Origin: Rhodobacterales bacterium HKCCA1288
GTDB lineage: Bacteria; Pseudomonadota; Alphaproteobacteria; Rhodobacterales; Rhodobacteraceae
Direction of reading: 5' to 3'
Length of the DNA stretch: 64,000 bases
NCBI GenBank assembly: GCA_015693905.1
Contig: CP065161.1
Span: 2,463,001 to 2,527,000, forward strand
Below are positions 8,087 to 17,049 of the stretch, in pieces. The notes beneath the pieces were generated by a model. That model saw nothing but the letters and a program-made list of their open reading frames with translations. It was not told the DNA's origin and did not search any database. A program made the translations under genes and the position numbers. Within the stretch, counting starts at the first letter, position 1. Each line of letters starts with the position of its first letter.

Positions 8087-9601
8087 ATGAGCAACCCCCT
8101 TTTTGACGCTTTATTGGCCCCTCATCAGGGCAAGGAGAGCAGCTTTCTCATTTTGCCGGACGGGTCAGAAGTCACACATAGCGCATTCCTTGGTTTGGCC
8201 AACCAAATGGCGCATGCTTTGCGCGCCGCCGATGTGGGGGTGGGGGATCGGGTTGCGGTGCATGTTGAGAAAACCGCGCCTGCCTTGGCGCTTTATGCGG
8301 CATGTATCACGGCGGGTGCTGTGTTTTTGCCATTGAACACCGCCTACACGCCCGCAGAACTATCCTATTTCATCACTGATGCGGATGCGGCGCTGGTGGT
8401 CTGTGACCCGTCTGAACTGGCCGCCTTGACCCCAATTGCCGAAACCTGCAAGGCGGCAATCCTGACCTTGGACGCCTCAGGGCAGGGCAGTTTGGCCCGT
8501 GCCGCGGCGCAACACCCCACGGAATTTACGCCCGTGCCGCGCGGCCAGAATGATCTTGCAGCGCTTCTTTACACCTCGGGGACAACAGGCCGCTCCAAGG
8601 GGGCGATGTTGACCCATGAGAACCTGCTGTCAAACGCGCGCGCCTTGGCCGAGGAGTGGCGCTTTACAAGCGATGATGTGCTGCTGCACGCTTTGCCGAT
8701 TTTCCATTCTCATGGGCTTTTTGTGGCGTGCAATGTCAGCTTATTGGCGGGCAATGCGATGATCTTTTTGCCAAAATTTGACCAAGAGGCAATTTTGCAG
8801 CTTCTGCCGCGCGCCACCACGATGATGGGGGTGCCGACCTTTTACACGCGACTGTTGGAGGATGCGCGCTTTACCCGTGACTTAGTCGCGCATATGCGGC
8901 TGTTTGTGTCTGGCTCTGCGCCGCTTTTGGCGGAAACCCATCTGGCTTTTGAGGGGCGCACAGGTCACCGCATTCTTGAAAGATACGGGATGACTGAGAC
9001 GAATATGAACACCTCAAACCCCTATACGGGGGACCGGCGCGCAGGAACGGTGGGCTTCCCCCTAAAGGGGGTGGAGGTGCGTGTCTGTGATCCGGAGACG
9101 CACGTAGAATTACCCACGGGTGAGATCGGGATGCTTCATGTGCGCGGGCCAAATGTATTTTGTGGCTATTGGAATATGCCTGAAAAAACCCGTGAAGAAC
9201 TGCTTGAAGATGGGTTTTTCATCACGGGCGATTTGGCCAAGATTGACGCGGATGGCTATGTCAGCATTGTGGGGCGGGGTAAGGATCTGATCATCTCAGG
9301 CGGGTTTAACATTTACCCAAAAGAGATCGAGATGTTCCTCGATGCGCAGTCAGGGGTTAAGGAAAGCGCTGTCATCGGGGCGCCGCACCCTGATTTTGGG
9401 GAAAGCGTGGTCGCGGTCTTGGTGCCTGAGGCAGAAGGCAGTATTGATTTGGATGCCATCCTTGCCTTGGCCAAGGCCGAACTTGCAGGCTTCAAGCGCC
9501 CCCGTCATTTCGCGATTGTCGATGCCTTGCCACGCAATACAATGGGCAAGGTGCAAAAGGCCGAGATGCGCAAAACCTATGCAGATGTGTTTCAGGCTTA
9601 G
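8087..9601 (+). CDS. matB: Malonyl-CoA synthetase
   Basis: A 504-residue AMP-forming acyl-CoA synthetase matching MatB, which activates malonate (sometimes methylmalonate) with ATP and CoA. The P-loop motif is YTSGTTGRSKG, followed by the MatB-like HALPIFHSHGLF and GVPTFYTRLL segments, then YGMTETNMNTSNPY (A5) and the hinge ITGDLAKIDADGYVSIVGRGKD. The C-terminal catalytic Lys is in NTMGKVQKAE. The start at 8087 (MSNPLFDAL) follows AGGAGTGAGG; an open frame extends further upstream without family similarity. No malonyl-CoA decarboxylase gene is adjacent, so its route may feed polyketide or fatty acid synthesis. Its end overlaps the convergent EamA gene by 4 nt. Confidence 0.88.
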   Translation: MSNPLFDALLAPHQGKESSFLILPDGSEVTHSAFLGLANQMAHALRAADVGVGDRVAVHVEKTAPALALYAACITAGAVFLPLNTAYTPAELSYFITDADAALVVCDPSELAALTPIAETCKAAILTLDASGQGSLARAAAQHPTEFTPVPRGQNDLAALLYTSGTTGRSKGAMLTHENLLSNARALAEEWRFTSDDVLLHALPIFHSHGLFVACNVSLLAGNAMIFLPKFDQEAILQLLPRATTMMGVPTFYTRLLEDARFTRDLVAHMRLFVSGSAPLLAETHLAFEGRTGHRILERYGMTETNMNTSNPYTGDRRAGTVGFPLKGVEVRVCDPETHVELPTGEIGMLHVRGPNVFCGYWNMPEKTREELLEDGFFITGDLAKIDADGYVSIVGRGKDLIISGGFNIYPKEIEMFLDAQSGVKESAVIGAPHPDFGESVVAVLVPEAEGSIDLDAILALAKAELAGFKRPRHFAIVDALPRNTMGKVQKAEMRKTYADVFQA

Positions 9602-10530
9602 ACAGGTGGGGTCGGGCGGCGTTCCAAATCTGCGCGCCGCTCGCGTGCAAAGACATACAGACCTGATCCCACGATAATCGCGATACCCAACCATGTCAGG
9701 CTGTCTGGGAAATCTTGGAACAAGATATATCCCACTGCGACAGATCCCGCGATTTCGAGATATTGCAGCGGCGCGATTGTGGCTGTGGGGGCCAGTTTCA
9801 ATGCAACTGACAGCAACAGATGAGAAATCGTTGCCATGATCCCCACGGCCAATAAGGTCATCATCGCAAATTCATTGGGCCAAACAGGGTCGAGCCAAGG
9901 GTTGCCCGTGCCGTCAAACCCAATGATCAGGGGCAGGATCAGCACGGATGCCCCCAAGGCCGTATAGGCCTGAAGCGTGATTGGATGTTGGCGATCTGAC
10001 ATCGTGCGTGTGAGGATCATATAGGCGGCAAAGGTCACAGCCGTGCCAAGCGGGAATAACGCCACAAACCCCAATTCCTGAAAGCTTGGTTGGATCACAA
10101 AAAGCGCACCGATAAACCCTATGATACAGGCGATGATACGGCGCGGGCCAACCTGCTCGCCCAGCAAAAGACCGCCCATCAGGGTCAAGATAAACGGCTC
10201 AACAAAGAAGATGGCCATAGCATTTGCAATCGGCATGTATCGAATGGCCGAAAAAAAGCAAAATGTTGCCAGAAGCAGCATCAAGCCGCGCATCAGATGG
10301 CCGATAACATCGCGCGCTGTGGGGCGCATGGCGACCCCCATCATGATCGCCAAGGGGATCAAGATCACAACTTGAACCCCGAAGCGCGCCGCAACAATTT
10401 GCAGCACAGGCACTTCATTTGGGGTCAGCTTGGCCATCCCGTCCATGATTGGGGCTGTGATGCAAAAGCCGATCATAAAAAGAATACCCAAAACGGGCTT
10501 ATCTGCGGTGCTGCGCATGCTGTGATCCAT
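9598..10530 (-). CDS. EamA/DMT-family transporter
   Basis: A 310-residue integral membrane protein with about ten hydrophobic segments in two EamA repeats (about residues 10-140 and 150-290), the organisation of drug/metabolite transporters that usually export small metabolites or amino acids. Early residues (ILFMIGFCITAPIMDGMAKL) and FVEPFILTLMGGLLLGE are typical of the alphaproteobacterial EamA group. The start at 10530 (MDHSMRS) follows AGGTGGGG; a GTG at 10545 is an alternative. The substrate cannot be predicted. Confidence 0.85.
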   Translation of the reverse strand: MDHSMRSTADKPVLGILFMIGFCITAPIMDGMAKLTPNEVPVLQIVAARFGVQVVILIPLAIMMGVAMRPTARDVIGHLMRGLMLLLATFCFFSAIRYMPIANAMAIFFVEPFILTLMGGLLLGEQVGPRRIIACIIGFIGALFVIQPSFQELGFVALFPLGTAVTFAAYMILTRTMSDRQHPITLQAYTALGASVLILPLIIGFDGTGNPWLDPVWPNEFAMMTLLAVGIMATISHLLLSVALKLAPTATIAPLQYLEIAGSVAVGYILFQDFPDSLTWLGIAIIVGSGLYVFARERRADLERRPTPPV

Positions 10531-10617
10531 CGTCAGGTGCCCCACCTAACAGGGGCGCATGGCCCATCACTGGCACGATCATGCGGTTTTTGGAATGATA
10601 ATTTGCGGGGCGCGGGT

Positions 10618-11571
10618 TTAGGCCATGACCTCGTTGCGATCATCATCGCGCAAGGGGGCTTGGCGGGGGGCAGGTGTTGCAAAGACGATCAACCCCATCA
10701 CATCTTCTCCACGATCTTGGCGAATAGGGGCTTCGGTGATCTGCGGCGGGGCAAAGCCCGCTTGTGCCAGAAGATCGGTGATATAGCCCTGTGAATGGGT
10801 GAAGCGGCGCGATGCCATCAGACGCAGGGGCGCATCCCCAGCCTCAACCGTGAAACAAAGCCGCCCTTCTGGCAAAAGCGCATCGGCGCACCAGCCAATC
10901 ACCTGTTCCAAAGCGCCGATATAATTGAACACATCCGCCGCAACGATCAGATCATAACTTGGGCCGATCAGAGCCAGTTCCGTGATGTCGCATTTTTCCA
11001 GCCTGTCGTAACAGCCCTTTTCTTGCGCCTCTGACAACATGGCGGCAGAGAGGTCATACCCAACAAGCTGCGCTGCAAGGGGCCGCAACAGAACCCCCAT
11101 CAGACCTGTGCCGCATCCCAAATCCAGTGCAGCATCGGCGTGGCGCAGGCCTGCGCGTGCCAATCCTTCGGCAATCAATTCTGGGGCGCGATATCCAAGC
11201 CCCTCGCGCAGGGATTTCTCAAAGCGCGGCGCATATTGATCGAATAATGTTTCGACAAAGGCAGCGGGCATGCGGTCGGTAATGGGGTCAACCCGCGCCA
11301 CAAGATCACATTTCATCGCCGCGCCAAAAGGATCACTTGGGTCAAGGGCCATGGCCTTGCGCCAAGCTGCAAGGGCCAAATCCGCTTCGCCCGTGGCCTC
11401 GTAATATTCCCCTAAACGATACCATCCAGCCGCCCAATCAGGCGAGAGTTCAAGCGCGGATTTCAACGCCTCAACCGCGCCTGCCGCATCGCCTAAATGG
11501 GCCAGTGTCTCGGCAAATGAGGCACGCCGATCTGCCGCTGCATCGCCAGAGGAAAAGGTCTTAAACCCCAT
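10618..11571 (-). CDS. TPR-linked SAM-dependent methyltransferase
   Basis: The N-terminal part (about residues 1-90) contains TPR-like repeats (AGAVEALKSALELSPDWAAG, ADLALAAWRKAMALDPSD). It is followed by a class I methyltransferase with motif I ALDLGCGTGLMG, a GYDLSAAML acidic loop, and YDLIVAADVFNYIG (motif IV-like). The start at 11571 (MGFKTFSSGDA) is preferred over an upstream TTG at 11637, because the added residues do not resemble the family. Similar TPR-methyltransferases are often annotated only as methyltransferase-domain proteins; the substrate is unknown. It is downstream of, and in the same direction as, the citrate-lyase-like gene with a gap of about 140 bp. Confidence 0.78.
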   Translation of the reverse strand: MGFKTFSSGDAAADRRASFAETLAHLGDAAGAVEALKSALELSPDWAAGWYRLGEYYEATGEADLALAAWRKAMALDPSDPFGAAMKCDLVARVDPITDRMPAAFVETLFDQYAPRFEKSLREGLGYRAPELIAEGLARAGLRHADAALDLGCGTGLMGVLLRPLAAQLVGYDLSAAMLSEAQEKGCYDRLEKCDITELALIGPSYDLIVAADVFNYIGALEQVIGWCADALLPEGRLCFTVEAGDAPLRLMASRRFTHSQGYITDLLAQAGFAPPQITEAPIRQDRGEDVMGLIVFATPAPRQAPLRDDDRNEVMA

Positions 11572-11711
11572 GATCGTATCACTGTAGATAGCAGCCCTGC
11601 GCCAATGCCGCGCCTGTAGCCATGATGCTGCGGCCAAGTCCCCGCATCACTTCGCCATCTAGGCCTGCGCGCCTTTACAGTCAAGGGAAATGGCGCGCCT
11701 GCCAAGATCCG

Positions 11712-12524
11712 CTATGGCGTGGGTTTTGGCCCATCATAGCTATACAGAAACCGTGGTGGGATCGGCCCCTTATTGCGACCGCCTTGTTGGGTTTGTTCCC
11801 ATGCGTGGGCAAGGATCCCCACGGATCGTGACAGGCAGAACAACCCTCGCGCCAACGGGGGGGCGCAGCCAAGCTCCGCAAATATGACGGCAGTGGCCCC
11901 GTCAATATTCATCGGCAAGGGGCGCGGACGGCTCTGGCCCAAATATTGCTCAACAGCATGACCAATATCGGCAAAGCGGCCCGTGATGCTGCCTTTGGCT
12001 GCCATGTCGCGGACAAGTGCCATCAAGCGCGGCGCGCGCGGATCGCCATCTTTGTGAAAGCGATGCCCAAACCCGGGCACGAATTTACCATTGCTGGCCT
12101 GCCAGTCTGCAATCGCGTCTGCGGTGGCCGCAGTCAAACCCGCGCCTTGTGCCATGCGGGCATCAATGTCGTAGTAGAGTTCAAGCGCCTGTTGCCCCGC
12201 CCCCCCATGCACATCGCCCAACATATTCACCGCAGTTGCCATTGCATTGTTGAGGGGCAAGCCACAGGTGACGGCCATCCGCGCCGCCGCAATCGAAGGG
12301 GCCTGTGGCCCATGATCCACTGCCGCAACAAGGGCCGCCTCTAACAGTGCCGCCTCATCCGCGTTGGGCAAACGCCCCGCAACCATTAACCAGATCATTG
12401 CGGGAAAGCTGACAGTGCCGATCAACTCCTCAATCGGCAGACCGCGAAACCGGATTACGCCCGGCTCCATCTCGATGATTGAACTGCGCCACCAATCGCG
12501 AACTTCGTCTGCATCCGTGCTCAT
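11712..12524 (-). CDS. Citrate synthase-like / citryl-CoA lyase family protein
   Basis: A 270-residue protein, much shorter than citrate synthase (about 430) and the length of stand-alone citryl-CoA lyase-type proteins related to the C-terminal part of ATP-citrate lyase. Supporting segments are the early FRGLPIEELIG, GPQAPSIAAARMAVTCG (His/substrate loop), GDVHGGAGQQALELYY, and PGFGHRFHKDGDPRAPRL, which matches the GxGHxxY/F-type catalytic loop of the family. It should cleave or form a citryl-CoA-like thioester. Its start codon overlaps the stop of the upstream CoA-transferase (ATGA), so the two are translationally coupled and probably act in sequence: CoA transfer onto a carboxylic acid, then C-C cleavage. 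Confidence 0.8.
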   Translation of the reverse strand: MSTDADEVRDWWRSSIIEMEPGVIRFRGLPIEELIGTVSFPAMIWLMVAGRLPNADEAALLEAALVAAVDHGPQAPSIAAARMAVTCGLPLNNAMATAVNMLGDVHGGAGQQALELYYDIDARMAQGAGLTAATADAIADWQASNGKFVPGFGHRFHKDGDPRAPRLMALVRDMAAKGSITGRFADIGHAVEQYLGQSRPRPLPMNIDGATAVIFAELGCAPPLARGLFCLSRSVGILAHAWEQTQQGGRNKGPIPPRFLYSYDGPKPTP

Positions 12525-13720
12525 ATCTCGCCCCTTTCGCGCATTGTGCTGATTTCGTCCACGCCATAGCCAAGCGCGTGCAGGATCGCGTCAGCATCCT
12601 CTCCCAAGGCAGGGGGTGGTGTCGTGACTGACAGCGCCGCGCCGTCAATTTTCACGCCCGTGCGCAGAACCGATACAGGGCGCGCTACGCCTGCCACAGC
12701 ATCGAATGTGGCAATCAGGTCGCGCCCCCGGATCACGGGGTGATCCAAAATAGCGGGCAGGTCAAAAACCTCGCCTGCGGGCACGCCCAATTTGTTCAAG
12801 TCTTCGGCCCAATCAGCGGCGGGTTTGGCGGCCAAGGCCGCATCAATTTCCGCCTTTAGGGCCGCGCGGTTGCGCTTGCGCAATTCGCGGGTGGCATATT
12901 CAGGGCGCGCCAACAAATCCGCACGCCCAATATGCTGAGCAAGGATCATCCATTGCTCGTCCTTATTGGCGGCGATGTTTAAGGGGCCATCTTTGGCGCG
13001 AAACGTGCCCGATGGCGCGGATGTCAGATTTTCATTGCCGTTCGCCGTTGGGCGCTGATCTGCGACCAAGTAATTCGAAACAGCCCATCCCATTGTCGCA
13101 ATCAGGCTTTCTAACATTGAGATATCAATATAGGCCCCACGCTTGGGTGCGTTGAGGGCGGCGGAAATCGCCATGGCGGCGGTCAGTCCCCCCACCGTAT
13201 CCGCCACGGGAAACCCCACCCGCAAAGGCGCGCTATCGGTGTCGCCCGTAATCGCCATGACGCCCGATGCCCCTTGGACGATCTGATCATAGGCGGGCCT
13301 GTCTGACCAATCCCCCGTTTGACCAAAGCCCGAAATGGCGCAGTAAATGAGGCGCGGGTTGATATCGCGCAACGCCTCATAGCCCACGCCAAGCCTGTCC
13401 ATCACGCCGGGGCGATAATTCTCCACCAAAACATCGGCGCTTGCCACCAGACGGCGCAAGACCTCTTTGCCGCCTTCAGATTTAAGGTTGGCTGTAACCG
13501 ATTTTTTCCCTGCATTTTGAGCAAGAAACGAAACCCCCATCCCGATCTTGTTGAGCTCAGGGTCAGCCCCCAATTGGCGGGCCAAATCCCCCGTTTTTGG
13601 CACCTCAACTTTAATCACCTCAGCGCCAAGATGCGCCAGTTGATGACAGCAAAACGGCCCTGCAAGCACATTGGTTAAATCCAATACGCGAATTCCGTGA
13701 AGCGGGGTTTGTCGATCCAC
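12521..13720 (-). CDS. Family III CoA-transferase (CaiB/BaiF)
   Basis: A 399-residue family III CoA-transferase. Family landmarks are the N-terminal GIRVLDLTNVLAGPF, the LGAEVIKVEVP segment, DVLVENYRPGVMDRLG with the catalytic Asp expected in this stretch, and IYCAISGFGQTG. Members move CoA between carboxylic acids through a covalent Asp-CoA intermediate. It begins with GTG at 13720 and ends overlapping the citryl-CoA-lyase-like gene. It is divergent from an iclR gene with an operator-like dyad at 13741-13757 between them, so it is very likely under that regulator. Partner acids could be citrate, citramalate, itaconate or similar; this is inference. Confidence 0.88.
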   Translation of the reverse strand: MDRQTPLHGIRVLDLTNVLAGPFCCHQLAHLGAEVIKVEVPKTGDLARQLGADPELNKIGMGVSFLAQNAGKKSVTANLKSEGGKEVLRRLVASADVLVENYRPGVMDRLGVGYEALRDINPRLIYCAISGFGQTGDWSDRPAYDQIVQGASGVMAITGDTDSAPLRVGFPVADTVGGLTAAMAISAALNAPKRGAYIDISMLESLIATMGWAVSNYLVADQRPTANGNENLTSAPSGTFRAKDGPLNIAANKDEQWMILAQHIGRADLLARPEYATRELRKRNRAALKAEIDAALAAKPAADWAEDLNKLGVPAGEVFDLPAILDHPVIRGRDLIATFDAVAGVARPVSVLRTGVKIDGAALSVTTPPPALGEDADAILHALGYGVDEISTMRERGEI

Positions 13721-13740
13721 TTAGGTTTGCCTTTTGCTGT

Positions 13741-13777
13741 GTTCTATCTAGTAGAACAAAATTGCTAATAATAGAAC
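13741..13777. promoter_or_regulatory. Probable IclR operator
   Basis: GTTCTATCTAGTAGAAC at 13741-13757 is an inverted repeat (GTTCTA, 5-nt spacer, TAGAAC). A third copy of the half-site, TAGAAC, follows at 13772-13777. All lie in the 105 bp between the divergent CoA-transferase and IclR genes. IclR-family regulators commonly bind such dyads in divergent promoters, so this site probably controls both directions. Confidence 0.62.
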
Positions 13778-13825
13778 AGGCTGATAGGATTTTGGGGATG
13801 AGTCAAGAATATAAGGGCAAAAGGC

Positions 13826-14515
13826 ATGGCAGAGTCGAAAGGTGTGGATGCGGTCGAACGCGCGTTGTTGATCCTAGAATGCTTTACGGCGGACCAGCCC
13901 GATCTTAGCCTCGCTGATCTAGCCCGTGCCACGGGCCTCTACAAAAGCACCATTCTGCGCTTGGCTGTGTCGCTTGAAAAATTTGGCCTGCTGCAGCGCG
14001 CGGCAGACGGGCGGTTTCGGCTTGGCGCAGGCGCATTGCGTCTTGGTTCGGCCTATCGGCACGGGTTCGATCTGGCGCATGTCTTGCGCCCAGAATTGCG
14101 CGCTTTGTCGGATGCAACGGGCGAGACAGCCTCGTTTTATGTGCGTGATGGCGAAAGCCGCCTCTGCCTTTATCGCAGCGAGCCCGCGCGTGCGATCCGC
14201 CATTCGGTCACCGAAGGGGCGACCATGCCATTAACCTATGGGGCCAGTGGTAAAATCTTGCGCGCCTATTCGGGCCAAGCGGCCAAGGCGGACGCACAAA
14301 TTTTGCAAGATGGATATGCGATTTCACGCGGTGAGCGTGATCCCGATGTGGCGGCCATATCTGTGCCCCTTTCTGCCCCTGATGGAAGCTTAGTTGGTGC
14401 TTTGGCCCTCTCAGGGCCTATCTCGCGATTTGAGGACGCGCATACGGCCCGTTTTGTGAAGGCGCTGAGGCAAAGCCAAACCCGCCTTGCAGGGCAGCTT
14501 GCACTTGGGTCGTGA
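13826..14515 (+). CDS. IclR-family transcriptional regulator
   Basis: A 229-residue IclR-type regulator of normal length. The N-terminal winged HTH covers about residues 8-70 (LSLADLARATGLYKSTILRL, then RFRLGAGALRLG), and the C-terminal effector-binding domain covers about 80-225 (TGETASFYVRDG, MPLTYGASGKILRAY). These proteins bind carboxylic-acid effectors and control neighbouring catabolic genes. It is transcribed away from the CoA-transferase/citryl-CoA-lyase-like pair with a dyad between them, so that pair is its likely target. The ATG at 13826 follows an AAAAGG sequence. Confidence 0.9.
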   Translation: MAESKGVDAVERALLILECFTADQPDLSLADLARATGLYKSTILRLAVSLEKFGLLQRAADGRFRLGAGALRLGSAYRHGFDLAHVLRPELRALSDATGETASFYVRDGESRLCLYRSEPARAIRHSVTEGATMPLTYGASGKILRAYSGQAAKADAQILQDGYAISRGERDPDVAAISVPLSAPDGSLVGALALSGPISRFEDAHTARFVKALRQSQTRLAGQLALGS

Positions 14516-14527
14516 TATTGGGGGATG

Positions 14528-14602
14528 TGGCAGCCCGTAGGGGAATCGAACCCCTCTTTCCAGGTTGAAAACCTGGCGTCCTAACCGATAGACGAACGGG
14601 CC
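14528..14602 (-). tRNA. tRNA-Glu (UUC)
   Basis: On the minus strand the sequence folds as a full cloverleaf: acceptor GGCCCGT with ACGGGCT, D arm with TCGGTTAGGA, anticodon stem CAGG with loop reading TTC at positions 34-36, and T arm GGGGTTCGATTCCCC. CCA is encoded (14528-14530). The anticodon UUC assigns glutamate. It lies between iclR and recJ. Confidence 0.95.
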
Positions 14603-14707
14603 ACGCTTGGTGTGGGCGGTTATTAGGAAATGCACGGCGGGGGCGCAAGAGGATTCTGCATCACGATGCGCGAATTTTTTGCGGCTGCAAACTGGCCCTA
14701 TTGGGGC

Positions 14708-16492
14708 TTAGCTCGGCGCGCCCTCCGCCCATGCGGCATCCTCAAGGCGCAGTTGCACTTTGGTGCGGCCCTGCCAATGGTTTAATTCAAGACGCCCCGC
14801 CAAATGCATTTTCCGCCCCGATCGCTGCGCCTCTTGCAAGGCGGGGCCAAGCGGGCCGTCCATCGCGCCAAAGGCGATGCCCTCCATGGCAACGGGCCCG
14901 CCATCGGTGGCGGTGAATTTCAGATGCGCCTCGCCCACAGGTTTCGTGAAACTAATCCTTAGGCTTGGCAGCGCAAAACGCGGGGCAGGGGCAGAAGCGC
15001 CGAATGGCCCTGCCTGCTCCAACATCTCGAGCAAGTCAGGTGTAGCACCTGAGGGCAGGATCACGGCATCAACCCTCAAATCCTGATATGTGCTCTCGCC
15101 CGCGCCTTGGCGGGCCAACAGATCAGATAGGCGCGCCATTGCAGGCTCGAGTTGCGCACGATGAAGGCTTAGACCTGCGGCCATCTTATGCCCGCCGCCC
15201 TTTTCAATCAGCCCTTCTGCGGCAAGCTTTTGGATTGCAGCCCCCAGATCAACACCTGCAACCGAACGCCCCGACCCTTTGCCCGCATCCCCGTCAAAAC
15301 CGATGACGATAGAGGGGCGGTTTGCTGTCTCCTTCAGGCGGCTTGCAACAATGCCCACCACGCCTGCGTGCCACCCATCGCCTGCGGCCCACACAAGCGG
15401 GGCATCCAGACCACGCGCTTCGGCTTGGGCAAGGGCAGCCTCCCGCACAGCGGCTTCAATCTCGCGGCGGTCGGTGTTCAGGCTTTCGAGGCGGGTTGCC
15501 ATCGCTTGGGCCTTCTGCGGATCGGTTTCGCATAACAGCCTCGCGCCGAGATCTGCCTCACCGATGCGCCCGCCCGCATTGACCCGTGGCCCAAGGACAA
15601 AGCCCAAATGATAGGCGTTTGGCGCGCGATCAAGGCGCGCCACATCGCACAGCGCCACAAGCCCCGCCCGCGCGCGCCGCGCCATAACCGTCAGACCTTG
15701 TCGCACAAAGGCACGGTTCACCCCCACGAGGGGCGCCACATCCGCTACAGTGGCAAGCGCCACAAGATCCAGCATCGCCATAAGGTCGGGGCCGGTTGTG
15801 GCATGATCCTCGCGCAGGCGGCGGTTCATCTCGACCAACACCAAGAAGACCACCGCAGCGGCGCAGAGATGGCCTAAGTCGCCTGTCTCGTCTTGGCGGT
15901 TTGGGTTCACCACGGCCACGCAGGTTGGTAAATCTGCACCGCCCAAATGGTGATCGAGAACAACAACATCGCAGCCCGCTGCCGCAATCGGTTCATGGGA
16001 CAATGTCCCACAATCCACACAGATGATCAGATCATGTGTCGCGCCCAACTCCTGCATTGCGGGGATGTTCGGGCCATAGCCTTCGTCAATTCTATCAGGC
16101 ACATAGAGGGTCGCACTGTGGCCCATTTGGCGCAGCCAATCGACCAATAGCGCAGCCGAACTGCCGCCATCGACATCATAATCTGCGAAAATTGCAATTT
16201 TTTGGCGCGCGGTCAGGGCATCCAAGATGCGCGCGGCGGCCTTGTCCATATCGCGCAAATTGCGCGGGTCAGGCAGGAGGTCGCGCAAAGCAGGGGTTAA
16301 AAACGCCTTTGCATGTTCCGGCAAAACGCCCCGCTGTGCCAACAAGATCGCTACCGCCTCGGGCAGGTCTGCCTCGCGTTTGATGGCGGCGGCGTGGCGC
16401 ATCACCTCAGAGGCGGGCGCGATCCATCGTTTTTGGCCGAGTGACAGGCCGACATCAAGGCAGAGGGGGTGTGCGAGATCATCATTCATCAC
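14708..16492 (-). CDS. recJ: Single-stranded-DNA-specific exonuclease RecJ
   Basis: A 594-residue RecJ, a 5'-3' ssDNA exonuclease used in recombinational and mismatch repair. The DHH phosphoesterase motifs are visible: FADYDVDGG (motif I), CVDCGT, VVLDHHLGG (DHH motif III) and AVVNPNRQDE. The DHHA1 segment with GSGRSVAGVDLG and GGGHKMAAGLSL, then a C-terminal OB-like region, complete the protein. Its start overlaps the stop of the isochorismatase gene (ATGA). The hom-glpX-recJ order is widespread in alphaproteobacteria; here an isochorismatase-like gene is inserted. Confidence 0.95.
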   Translation of the reverse strand: MMNDDLAHPLCLDVGLSLGQKRWIAPASEVMRHAAAIKREADLPEAVAILLAQRGVLPEHAKAFLTPALRDLLPDPRNLRDMDKAAARILDALTARQKIAIFADYDVDGGSSAALLVDWLRQMGHSATLYVPDRIDEGYGPNIPAMQELGATHDLIICVDCGTLSHEPIAAAGCDVVVLDHHLGGADLPTCVAVVNPNRQDETGDLGHLCAAAVVFLVLVEMNRRLREDHATTGPDLMAMLDLVALATVADVAPLVGVNRAFVRQGLTVMARRARAGLVALCDVARLDRAPNAYHLGFVLGPRVNAGGRIGEADLGARLLCETDPQKAQAMATRLESLNTDRREIEAAVREAALAQAEARGLDAPLVWAAGDGWHAGVVGIVASRLKETANRPSIVIGFDGDAGKGSGRSVAGVDLGAAIQKLAAEGLIEKGGGHKMAAGLSLHRAQLEPAMARLSDLLARQGAGESTYQDLRVDAVILPSGATPDLLEMLEQAGPFGASAPAPRFALPSLRISFTKPVGEAHLKFTATDGGPVAMEGIAFGAMDGPLGPALQEAQRSGRKMHLAGRLELNHWQGRTKVQLRLEDAAWAEGAPS

Positions 16493-17049
16493 AGGCTTTT
16501 CAGGATTTCGTCACAAGATTGCGCGCGGACAAATTCGCCATGCAAATGCGCAACCGCGATCTGGTGGCTGGTTTCAGGGTCAATCGCCATGCTTGCGTCA
16601 GACCACGACATATCCCCATTGCGCGCGAAGGTCGCACAGGCATCATGTGCAAGGATAACATCGAAACCCAAATTGGCAGCCATGCGGGCGCTGGTTGAGA
16701 CGCAATGAGGCGTGGTTAGCCCTGCAATAACAACCGCCTTTATGCTTTGATCGCGAAGATATGCCTCAAGTCCCGTGCCGATAAATGCGGAATTCACGGA
16801 TTTCTCAAACACAGGCTCATCGCCTTTGGGGGCAAGCGCATCCATAAAGGCAAAGCCTGCACTGCCTTTGGCAAGGGGGCTGCCCGCCTGCGTAGAGGCG
16901 TGGCGCACATGCACGACAGGCGCATGGCCCGCGCGCCATGCTGCAAGCAGCCCTGCGGCGTTTGTTTCTGCATCCTTATTGTTGCGCTGCCCCCATATTG
17001 GGGCTTCGAAGCCTTTTTGAAAATCAATCAGGATCAGTCCCTGCGTCAT
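16489..17049 (-). CDS. Isochorismatase-family cysteine hydrolase
   Basis: A 186-residue cysteine hydrolase of the isochorismatase fold. The catalytic triad is visible: Asp in LILIDFQKGFE, Lys in VFEKSVNSAF, and Cys in TTPHCVSTSARMA. Such enzymes hydrolyse amides or enol ethers (nicotinamidase, ureidoacrylate or biuret type). The substrate is not evident. It overlaps glpX upstream and recJ downstream by 4 nt each, so it is an integral member of the hom-glpX-recJ operon. Confidence 0.87.
   Translation of the reverse strand: MTQGLILIDFQKGFEAPIWGQRNNKDAETNAAGLLAAWRAGHAPVVHVRHASTQAGSPLAKGSAGFAFMDALAPKGDEPVFEKSVNSAFIGTGLEAYLRDQSIKAVVIAGLTTPHCVSTSARMAANLGFDVILAHDACATFARNGDMSWSDASMAIDPETSHQIAVAHLHGEFVRAQSCDEILKSL

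Noticed and set aside
10090-10794. 234-aa plus-strand ORF opposite the EamA transporter and methyltransferase
   Set aside because: Composition is rich in His, Gln and Asn, typical of an antisense shadow, and it crosses two real genes.
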